13,605 nt of DNA from Ramlibacter sp. GTDB lineage: Bacteria > Pseudomonadota > Gammaproteobacteria > Burkholderiales > Burkholderiaceae. Every line of letters starts with the position of its first letter. The first letter of the stretch is position 1. Location of the stretch: contig JACMQP010000395.1 of assembly GCA_014376915.1 (NCBI GenBank), positions 1-13,605 of the forward strand. Direction: 5' to 3'. A program made the translations under genes and the position numbers. Positions 7,793-13,605 of the stretch are shown here, in pieces. The notes beneath the pieces are model-generated. The model searched no databases. It worked only from the letters and a program-made list of their open reading frames with translations, and had not been told where the DNA came from.

Positions 7793-7826
7793 CCAATCTA
7801 CGGGCCAGCACTTAGGCGGGACTTAA
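7793..7826 (-). promoter_or_regulatory. Predicted autoregulatory box and promoter of the two-component operon
   Basis: Plus-strand CTTAG (7811-7815) and CTTAA (7822-7826) form an 11-bp-period direct repeat, the arrangement of PmrA/QseB boxes. Transcribing leftward, a -10-like TAGATT (minus strand of 7795-7800) lies nine bases after the proximal half-site, so the box would overlap the -35 region, as in promoters activated by this family. The block is repeated before degP. These are the only two TTAAG sites I find in the window. The function is inferred. Confidence 0.65.
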
Positions 7827-8024
7827 ACCGAGCGGCCCACGCGCGCGCTCCTCCTATCAGAGCGTCAGCGCTGTCGCCGGTTCCATCCTGTTCCGCGCCG
7901 GGTGCGGTGGCAAAGCACTCCGGCTGTCGCACGATCGAATAGTCGAGCAGGGAGGCGGTCTGAACGGGTAGATCGATGGGCAACGGCTGAACCGACTGGC
8001 GATGGCAGGCACGGTCCACCCCCG
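7827..8024. other. Gap between copB end and the regulator promoter
   Basis: These 198 bases separate the copB stop from the two-component promoter. A minus-strand reading frame continues through part of it but shows no recognisable domain and no independent start with a ribosome site. I see no strong hairpin plus U-tract that would end copB transcription, so read-through from copB into the two-component operon, transcribed in the same direction, is possible. Confidence 0.4.
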
Positions 8025-10196
8025 TCACTTCTTCAGTCGCAGCAACCGCGCGTTCACGGCCACGATCACCGTGCTCGCCGCCATCAGCGCGGCACCCACG
8101 GCGGGCGTGAGCACCACGCCCCACGCGAACAGCGCGCCTGCTGCCAACGGAATGGCGACGACGTTGTAGCCCGTGGCCCAGACGAGGTTCTGGATCATCT
8201 TGCGGTAGGTCGCCTGGGACAGCTCGACGATGGCCACGACATCCATCGGGTTGCTGCGCACCAGCACGATGTCCGCGGTTTCCACCGCCACGTCAGACCC
8301 GGCGCCGATGGCGATACCGACATCGGCCTGCGCCAGTGCCGGCGCGTCGTTCACGCCGTCACCGGTCATGGCCACCAATACTCCGCGCGCCTGGACCTCC
8401 TTGACCTTGGCGGCCTTGTCCTGGGGCAGCACTTCGGCGAATACTTCGTCCAGCCCCACCTGATCCGATACCCACTTGGCCGTCGCCTGGTTGTCGCCGG
8501 TGAGCATCATGCAGCGGATGTTCATCGCTTTCAGCGCAGTGATGGCCTGCTTCGCCTCGGGGCGGATGATGTCGGCCAAGGCCATCGCGCCCTTCAACTG
8601 CCCGTCGACGAGGATGAACACGACCGTCTTGCCTTGCGCCTGCAGGGGTTCGATGCGCTTGTCCGCGAGCTCGATGTTCTGCTCGCGCAAGTAGCCCGGG
8701 CTGACGACCTTGACCTCCCGGCCGTCAACTTTGCCCTCGGCGCCTTTCCCGGGGATGCTCTTGAAGTTTTCGACGTTCAGCTTCGCGTCCGACGACGCGG
8801 CGATGGCCTTGGCGATGGGGTGCTCGGAATTCGCGTCGACGGAGGCCGCGTACTTGCGCAGAGTCTCTTCGTCGATGCCCTCCGCCAGCAGCAGGGTGTC
8901 GGAGACGCCGAAGCGACCCTCGGTGAGCGTGCCGGTCTTGTCGAAGATGACAGCCTGCAGCTTGCGTGCACCTTCGAAGGCCCCACGGTTGCGAATGAGC
9001 AGGCCGTGGCCTGCGGCCAAGGCCGTGGAGACGGCCACCACCAGGGGCACGGCCAACCCGAGCGCATGCGGGCAGGTGATGACCATCACTGTCACGGCGC
9101 GCTCGATGGCGAAGGCCAGTTCCCGGTCCATGAAGAGCAGCCAGATGAGAAAGGTGCCCGCACCGCTGACAAGCGCAATCAGGGTGAGCCACATCGCCGC
9201 CGTGTCAGCGAGGTTCTGCGTCTTCGACTTGCTTTCCTGGGCCTGCTTGACCAGGTCGATCACCTGCGACAGGAAGGAATCCTTGCCGGTGCCCTTGACC
9301 TCGATGGTCAGCGCGCCTTCGCCGTTGATGGACCCGCCGATGACCTTGCCGCCGCTCTTCTTGCTGACCGGCGTCGACTCGCCGGTGAGCATGGCCTCGT
9401 TGACCGAGCTCTCGCCGTCGACGATGGCGCCATCGGCCGGGACCTTTTCGCCAGGCTTCACCAGCACCTTGTCGCCGACTGCCAACTCGTTCAGCGGCAC
9501 GTCCCGCGCGCTGCCGTCGGGCATCAGCTTGTGCGCGTCGGAGGGCATGAGCTTGGCCAGTTCCTCGAGCGCCTTCGACGCGCCCATCACCGACTTCATC
9601 TCGATCCAGTGCCCCAGCAGCATGATGTCGACCAGGGTGGCCAGCTCCCAGAAGAACACCTTGCCGGTCAGGCCGAACACCACGGCGCTGCTGTACAGAT
9701 AGGCGGTGGTGATGGCCACGGCCACCAGCGTCATCATTCCGGGCTTCAAGGAAGTAAGTTCGGTGTACAGGCCCTTGAGGAAGGGCCACCCGCCGTACCA
9801 GAACACCGCCGAGGAGAAGCCGAACAGGACGTAGAGGTCGCCGGAGAAGCGGATGGCGTCACGCAAACCGACCAGCGACTGCAGCATCGGCGACAGCGCG
9901 AGGATCGGCAGGGTCAGTGCCAGAGAAATCCAGAACCGCTTGCGGAAATCCGCCGCCATGTGGGCATGGTGGCCCTGGTGATCCTGGTGATCCTGGTGAT
10001 CATCCTGGTGCTTGGGCTGATCAGGCTGGCCGGCATCGGCGTGCCGCAACTGGTCTTCGGCGTCTGTCCAGTTCTGGTCGGCATGTCCCTGCGGACGGCC
10101 TTCCTTCACGTAGATGGAGTAGGCCTTCTTCGCAACTTCGTCCTGGGTCGGTTCGGCCTTCGGCTCGTCCTTGACGGCGTGTTCATGCTCGCTCAT
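8025..10196 (-). CDS. copB: CopB-type Cu/Ag P1B-3 ATPase with DUF2934-like and His-rich N-terminus
   Basis: This 723-residue heavy-metal P-type ATPase has an actuator TGES (271-274), the metal-site motif CPH (375-377) in the membrane, phosphorylation motif DKTGT with Asp419, the HP dipeptide (459-460), and the hinge TGDGVND (611-617). CPH places it in the P1B-3 (CopB) group, which exports Cu and Ag, rather than CPC-type CopA. It has no CxxC metal-binding domain. Instead, residues about 20-51 (VAKKAYSIYVKEGRPQGHAD, then NWTDAEDQL) resemble DUF2934, followed by a His/Asp/Gln-rich stretch (63-79) typical of CopB. The ATG at 10196 has GGAG seven bases upstream. It lies 36 bp behind a small membrane-peptide gene on the same strand, so the two are probably co-transcribed. 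Confidence 0.95.
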   Translation of the reverse strand: MSEHEHAVKDEPKAEPTQDEVAKKAYSIYVKEGRPQGHADQNWTDAEDQLRHADAGQPDQPKHQDDHQDHQDHQGHHAHMAADFRKRFWISLALTLPILALSPMLQSLVGLRDAIRFSGDLYVLFGFSSAVFWYGGWPFLKGLYTELTSLKPGMMTLVAVAITTAYLYSSAVVFGLTGKVFFWELATLVDIMLLGHWIEMKSVMGASKALEELAKLMPSDAHKLMPDGSARDVPLNELAVGDKVLVKPGEKVPADGAIVDGESSVNEAMLTGESTPVSKKSGGKVIGGSINGEGALTIEVKGTGKDSFLSQVIDLVKQAQESKSKTQNLADTAAMWLTLIALVSGAGTFLIWLLFMDRELAFAIERAVTVMVITCPHALGLAVPLVVAVSTALAAGHGLLIRNRGAFEGARKLQAVIFDKTGTLTEGRFGVSDTLLLAEGIDEETLRKYAASVDANSEHPIAKAIAASSDAKLNVENFKSIPGKGAEGKVDGREVKVVSPGYLREQNIELADKRIEPLQAQGKTVVFILVDGQLKGAMALADIIRPEAKQAITALKAMNIRCMMLTGDNQATAKWVSDQVGLDEVFAEVLPQDKAAKVKEVQARGVLVAMTGDGVNDAPALAQADVGIAIGAGSDVAVETADIVLVRSNPMDVVAIVELSQATYRKMIQNLVWATGYNVVAIPLAAGALFAWGVVLTPAVGAALMAASTVIVAVNARLLRLKK
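9974..10010 (-). repeat. 9-bp tandem repeat encoding the His-Gln-Asp run of CopB
   Basis: Three perfect copies of CCTGGTGAT (9974-10000) are followed, after a 3-base insert, by a partial fourth. On the minus strand they encode the repeated His-Gln-Asp triplets of the cytosolic metal-binding tail. Slippage here would change the number of metal ligands without shifting the frame. Confidence 0.85.
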
Positions 10197-10232
10197 CGAT
10201 CATCTCCGCAAGACGGCATTCGGACCACCGGA

Positions 10233-10445
10233 TCACTTGCGCCTGCTCAGGACGACCCAGACAATGAGGCCGACGACGGCGACCAACAGGATCGGCCCCC
10301 AGTAGCCGCCATAGCCGCCCATCCAGCCGCCCATCCATCCGCCCCACATGCTGCCTCCATTCATCATTCCTCCGGTCTGAGCCTGTATCACGCCACTGGC
10401 GAGCATTGATACCGAAGCGACAACCATCACCCTCAAGAACTTCAT
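10233..10445 (-). CDS. Small exported Met/Gly/Trp-rich membrane peptide upstream of copB
   Basis: This is a 70-residue protein. Residues 1 to about 24 (MKFLRVMVVASVSMLASGVI-QAQ) form a signal peptide with likely cleavage after AQA or nearby. A ligand-rich segment follows (TGGMMNGGSMWGGWMGGWMG-GYGGYWGP), then one TM helix (ILLVAVVGLIVWVVL) and a basic end, SRRK. The start ATG at 10445 is set by AGGAG seven bases upstream (minus strand); longer upstream readings lack such a site. Its orientation and 36-bp spacing to copB suggest one transcript. The Met-rich part would face the periplasm, as in Cu(I)-handling peptides. I do not recognise a named family; a role in copper or silver handling is inferred from sequence character and position. 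Confidence 0.75.
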   Translation of the reverse strand: MKFLRVMVVASVSMLASGVIQAQTGGMMNGGSMWGGWMGGWMGGYGGYWGPILLVAVVGLIVWVVLSRRK

Positions 10446-10879
10446 GCGGATCTCCTGAATAAAGTACAGCGCCTTGGCGACTGCCCAGTGCGCCGAGGCA
10501 CTTGGCAAACGAGGCGCGGCCGGGAGCGTGGGCGGTGTTCTGCCTGGCTCTCAGCCACAAAGCCGATCTGAGCTAACACTGAAGGGCCCACGCTAGCTCG
10601 AGAGGTTTCGGTCGTCTGTTCGACAGCGCACAGACGTCACTGCGGGCAGCGCGCAGTCTTCAGCGTGGCTTGGGTGTGTATCGGGCATCGCGCCGCCGCA
10701 ACGCGAAGGCATCATGAGCACATGGCAGTTGACGAGCAGGTCGCAGGCAAGCGCTCAGAATGACCCGTGCCGCGCCAGCGTCGGGCACAAAGCAGCGGCA
10801 CCTTGGTGCCGAACACTCTGGGTCGCGCGGGCAGATCGATTTGCGTTGCGATGATGCTTGCCCCGATCCGGCGTCCTCT
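10446..10879. other. Divergent intergenic region between copB unit and DedA/PAP2 gene
   Basis: About 430 bases separate the leftward copB unit from the rightward fusion gene. The promoters of both should lie here. I do not find a convincing sigma-70 pair or a CueR-like dyad by eye. A reading frame opens with ATG at 10760 and joins the fusion gene, but the 40 codons from 10760 to 10879 have clearly lower third-position GC (about two thirds) than the gene body and encode a polar, Cys-containing stretch foreign to DedA proteins. I therefore treat it as probably non-coding leader. Confidence 0.45.
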
Positions 10880-12868
10880 GTGCAAGCCCTGATCCTCTTC
10901 CTCTCGCAACACTCGGTCGTGGCACTCGGCGTGGTGTTCGCAGCGGCCTTGCTGGAGTCGGTGGCAGTGATCGGCACGCTTATCCCAGGCAGTTCAGTGG
11001 TCGTCGCAGCCGGCGTAATGATTGGCCTTCAGACCCTCGATCCATGGCCAGTTGCAGGGGCAGCCGTGTTCGGCGCCACCCTTGGCGACGGCTTTAGCTT
11101 TTGGCTCGGCCGTCGAAACCACGACGCGCTGCGTGGTTTGTGGCCTCTGAAGGCCCATCCCGAGTTGCTGGCTCGCGGGCAGGCGTACTTTGCCAAGCAC
11201 GGCGGCAAGAGCGTGTTCCTGGGCCGGTTCCTGGGCCCGGTGCGTGCCATCGTGCCCGTGGTCGCCGGAATGTCCGACATGTCGGCGGTTAGGTTCACGG
11301 TGGTCAATGTGCTGTCCGCCATCGCCTGGTCAGCAGCGCACCTTATGCCGGGCGCGCTCTTCGGCGCTTCGCTGAAATTGGCCGGTGCGGTGAGTTCCCG
11401 CCTGCTCATCCTCCTGGCAGGGGTGGTGGCTGTGGCGTGGCTGTGCACCGTGCTGCTGCGCCTGATCCATCGCAGCGCCTGGCCGTTCCTCAGACGGCAG
11501 CGTGATCGGATCGTGGGGTGGGCACGTCCCAGAACCGGCGTGTCCTCGCGAATCGCCCTGTCGCTGCTGGACCCCAGGCGGCCGGAGTCGCTCGGACTCC
11601 TCATCGCGGCCGTGATGTTGCTCGGCGGGGCCTGGATGTTCTTCGGTGTTCTGGAAGACGTGGTGTCGCGCGACCCGTTGGTGCAGTTCGACCACGTGGT
11701 GTTCACGGCCTTGCAGAAACTGCGCACCGGGTGGGTCGACAACGTGATGATCGTCGCCACCGAACTCGGCAGTGCCATCGTTGCGATCGCCATCCTCGCC
11801 GCGGTATCGGTGGTGCTCGCGTGGAAGCGTTGCTGGCGCACGCTGGCGTACTGGTTGACGGCGGTCGGTTTCGCGCAGGCGCTGGTCTGGATCCTGAAGA
11901 TGACCTTGGAACGTGCACGGCCCATGCCCATGTACGACGGTGTCGAGCGGTTCTCATTCCCAAGCGGCCACGCCGCTTCGAGCATCGTGCTCTATGGTTT
12001 CCTGGCGTTCCTGCTGGCGCTCGGGAAGAGCCCAAAAATCAGAGGGGCCATCGCGCTGCTGGCAACAGGGTTGGTCGGGCTGATTGCCTTCTCGCGTCTC
12101 TACCTGGGCGCTCACTGGCTGTCGGACGTGCTGGCCAGCCTGAGCCTCGGCACGGCCTGGGTGGCGCTGCTCAGCATCGCCTACATGCAGCATGCGGGTA
12201 CCGTGCGCCTGCCTGCGCGCGCCTTGTCGTTCGTCGTGGCAGGGGCGCTGATCTCGGCGGGGACGACAGTGGCCATGACACACCATGCGGCCGATGCCGC
12301 CCGGTACGCCCCTCCTCACTCCGCTTCCCCCCACCTCTTGCCCGATTGGCAAGGCGACGGGTGGCAACGTCTGCCTGCTCGCCGAACCGAGGTGGATGGC
12401 GACCATGAGGAGCCACTGTCGGTGCAGTGGGCCGGCACCGCGGACAAAGTAGCCCAAACGCTCGAAGACGGCGGGTGGCGCAGGCCGCCCCGCTGGACGC
12501 CACGGACGACCCTCTCGTGGCTGTTGCCATCCGCGTCTGCCGGACAGTTGCCGGTGCTGGCGAAGTTTCACCAAGGCGAGTCGCAGGCTTTGAGCTTCGA
12601 GAAGCGCCTTTCTCCGGCTTCGCGACTTGTGGTTCGCCTGTGGCCGACGTCCTACCTGGTCGAAGTTGCCAACGATCAACCGGCGGCGCTGTGGATCGGG
12701 ATGGTGACCCTCGAAAGCCTGAAGCATCCGGCCGGGATGGCGACATTGGCGGTGACGGATCCGGATTTCGCAATGCCGACAGTGCAACTCGCGCAATCTC
12801 TGCGGGCGCAGGGCGTGCGCGTCAACATCAAGCGCGGGGACACGACGGCCGTGCTGTTGGTACGTTGA
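10880..12868 (+). CDS. DedA / PAP2 phosphatase / LssY_C fusion membrane protein
   Basis: This protein of about 662 residues has three modules. A DedA (SNARE-associated) domain at about 1-195 has the signatures ESVAVIGTLIPG and FLGRFLGPVRAIVPVVAG. A PAP2 phosphatase at about 235-435 has the full catalytic set KMTLERARP (340-348), PSGH (361-364) and SRLYLGAHWLSD (405-416). An LssY-type C-terminal domain at about 488-650 has PDWQGDGWQRLPARR and LSVQWAG...TLEDGGW. DedA proteins act in lipid-carrier or phospholipid flipping and PAP2 enzymes dephosphorylate lipid phosphates, so a combined role in undecaprenyl-phosphate or phosphatidate handling is plausible but inferred. GTG 10880 is chosen from DedA family length and codon composition, although no good ribosome site precedes it. 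ATG 10760 would add 40 atypical residues. Confidence 0.85.
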   Translation: MQALILFLSQHSVVALGVVFAAALLESVAVIGTLIPGSSVVVAAGVMIGLQTLDPWPVAGAAVFGATLGDGFSFWLGRRNHDALRGLWPLKAHPELLARGQAYFAKHGGKSVFLGRFLGPVRAIVPVVAGMSDMSAVRFTVVNVLSAIAWSAAHLMPGALFGASLKLAGAVSSRLLILLAGVVAVAWLCTVLLRLIHRSAWPFLRRQRDRIVGWARPRTGVSSRIALSLLDPRRPESLGLLIAAVMLLGGAWMFFGVLEDVVSRDPLVQFDHVVFTALQKLRTGWVDNVMIVATELGSAIVAIAILAAVSVVLAWKRCWRTLAYWLTAVGFAQALVWILKMTLERARPMPMYDGVERFSFPSGHAASSIVLYGFLAFLLALGKSPKIRGAIALLATGLVGLIAFSRLYLGAHWLSDVLASLSLGTAWVALLSIAYMQHAGTVRLPARALSFVVAGALISAGTTVAMTHHAADAARYAPPHSASPHLLPDWQGDGWQRLPARRTEVDGDHEEPLSVQWAGTADKVAQTLEDGGWRRPPRWTPRTTLSWLLPSASAGQLPVLAKFHQGESQALSFEKRLSPASRLVVRLWPTSYLVEVANDQPAALWIGMVTLESLKHPAGMATLAVTDPDFAMPTVQLAQSLRAQGVRVNIKRGDTTAVLLVR

Positions 12869-12872
12869 AAAC

Positions 12873-12912
12873 CGCGATGTGCGGCGCCGCACAGACACGA
12901 TCCCGCATCGCG
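12873..12912 (+). terminator. Nested palindrome after the DedA/PAP2 gene
   Basis: A perfect 16-base palindrome TGTGCGGCGCCGCACA (12878-12893) starts nine bases after the stop. It is flanked by CGCGA (12873-12877) and TCGCG (12908-12912), which could extend the structure. No T-run follows, so it may be a Rho-independent-like hairpin, an mRNA 3'-end stabiliser, or an operator for the next gene. Confidence 0.4.
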
Positions 12913-12989
12913 CAGACATTCGAACCCCACATCCCATCAGGCGGCCTCTGAAGACCGTTCATCAATTCAACAGGAAGGCTGCTCAACCT

Positions 12990-13605
12990 ATGAACACCAC
13001 CCCATCGACTCTCTCGCTCGCTGCGCTGACGGCGCTGGTGAGCCTTGCATTCGGCAGCCCTGCTGCGCTGGCCCAGGTGGCAACCAAGCCAGCTCAGAAG
13101 TGCGTGTCCGACCTGACCGCCTTTGACAGTCGGCTGCAGAAGGACGGATATTGGCTTCACGGCTCTGGCTACGGGTACGGCTACCCGATGTATGGTTATG
13201 GTTACTCTTATGGGGGCGAACGCCTCGCAGCGTCCTCGACACCCAAAGGCAGCGGCTACTGGCGGGCCCGACCCGGCTACGAAGTCCGGACCCTGCTGGC
13301 GTCGGCCAACATCCTCGCGCAACGCGGCGACCAGCAGGGCTGCGAGAGCCTGCTCGGCTCGGCGCGCGATATTTACTCGACCTATGCGGCCGACCTTCGC
13401 AGTGGCAAGGTGCCACCTGTGGACATGTCGGCCTGGCGTCGCCAGCAGATTGCCACGGCCGTCACCGTCACCGACTCGGACATGACCTTTCGGTCCGACC
13501 AGTTGGTGGGCACGGGAGTGGTCAATGCCCGGGGGGAAGACCTGGGCAGCGTGGACGATATCGTGATGGACCCCCAGAGCGGCAAGATCGGCTACCTGGT
13601 GATCG
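12990..13605 (+). CDS. Exported PRC-barrel domain protein, 3'-truncated by window end
   Basis: The frame is open for 205 codons to the window edge. Residues 1-29 form a signal peptide (LSLAALTALVSLAFGSPAAL-AQ, cleavage about ALA-Q). The mature part has a Gly/Tyr-rich stretch (GSGYGYGYPMYGYGYSYGG), a predicted helical middle (YEVRTLLASANILAQRGDQQ, then CESLLGSARDIYSTYA), and then the beginning of a PRC-barrel domain (QLVGTGVVNARGEDLGSVDD-IVMDPQSGKIGYLVI). PRC-barrels are small beta-barrel modules common in photosynthetic reaction centre H subunits, in RimM and in stress-related exported proteins. The start ATG follows AGGAAGG (12972-12978) with an 11-base gap. It lies 121 bp after the DedA/PAP2 gene on the same strand. 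Its function is unknown. Confidence 0.88.
   Translation, partial: MNTTPSTLSLAALTALVSLAFGSPAALAQVATKPAQKCVSDLTAFDSRLQKDGYWLHGSGYGYGYPMYGYGYSYGGERLAASSTPKGSGYWRARPGYEVRTLLASANILAQRGDQQGCESLLGSARDIYSTYAADLRSGKVPPVDMSAWRRQQIATAVTVTDSDMTFRSDQLVGTGVVNARGEDLGSVDDIVMDPQSGKIGYLVI

Noticed and set aside
7798..8124. Minus-strand 108-codon frame across the copB end and the intergenic gap
   Set aside because: It begins inside copB in another frame, has no domain and no ribosome site, and runs into the regulator promoter.
9974..10010. CRISPR-like or regulatory direct repeats
   Set aside because: The repeats are 9 bp, in frame, have no spacers, and encode the His-rich tail of CopB.
7902..10409. Very long plus-strand open frame (835 codons) opposite copB
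   Set aside because: It is antisense to a gene with every P-type ATPase motif. The protein is His/Arg/Gln-rich low-complexity, as expected from the mirror frame of GC-rich coding DNA.
10446..10508. Longer 91-residue form of the small membrane peptide
   Set aside because: The added residues precede the signal peptide and would cover the AGGAG ribosome site of the ATG at 10445.

Overview
The window is GC-rich and densely coded, with 4-base ATGA/GTGA overlaps between genes and protein families typical of a betaproteobacterium of the order Burkholderiales. This placement is inferred from composition and family resemblance; there is no rRNA or other marker gene. I see no tRNA, rRNA, CRISPR array, intact insertion sequence, integrase or origin. 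The content is an envelope, metal and general-stress accessory region.

Left block, plus strand (191-4106): the C-terminal part of a glycoamylase-domain (PF10091) protein, a pyridine nucleotide-disulfide oxidoreductase resembling MerA but lacking MerA's C-terminal cysteines, an MlaC/Ttg2D-type periplasmic lipid-binding protein, and a PPK2-family polyphosphate kinase. The first three are joined by two ATGA stop/start overlaps and the fourth follows after 33 bp, so they look like one operon. Bases 1-180 are an imperfect inverted copy of 576-755, inside the glycoamylase gene. They replace the gene's real upstream part and look more like an assembly or library artefact than biology.

Centre, minus strand (7766 down to 4135): an OmpR/QseB-type response regulator, a QseC-type sensor kinase (4-base overlap) and a Do-family (DegP/HtrA) periplasmic protease. 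Nearly the same 34-bp block, carrying a CTTAR-N6-CTTAA direct repeat of PmrA/QseB-box type, lies upstream of the regulator gene and again just upstream of the protease gene, overlapping the kinase stop codon. The sequence therefore predicts an autoregulated two-component system that also drives its own protease.

Right of centre, minus strand (10445 down to 8025): a 70-residue exported Met/Gly/Trp-rich membrane peptide followed by a CPH-type (P1B-3, CopB-like) copper/silver ATPase. The ATPase has an unusual N-terminus: a DUF2934-like segment, then a His/Asp-rich repeat.

Right end, plus strand: a DedA-PAP2-LssY_C fusion membrane protein (start uncertain, about 10880-12868), then a signal-peptide-bearing PRC-barrel protein that runs off the window end (12990 onward).

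Taken together the genes deal with envelope damage (protease and its two-component system, lipid transport, lipid phosphatase/DedA), copper or silver efflux, redox chemistry and polyphosphate metabolism. The items I would follow up first are the duplicated regulatory box linking the two-component system to the protease, the small metal-ligand-rich peptide in front of copB, and the DUF2934-CopB fusion.
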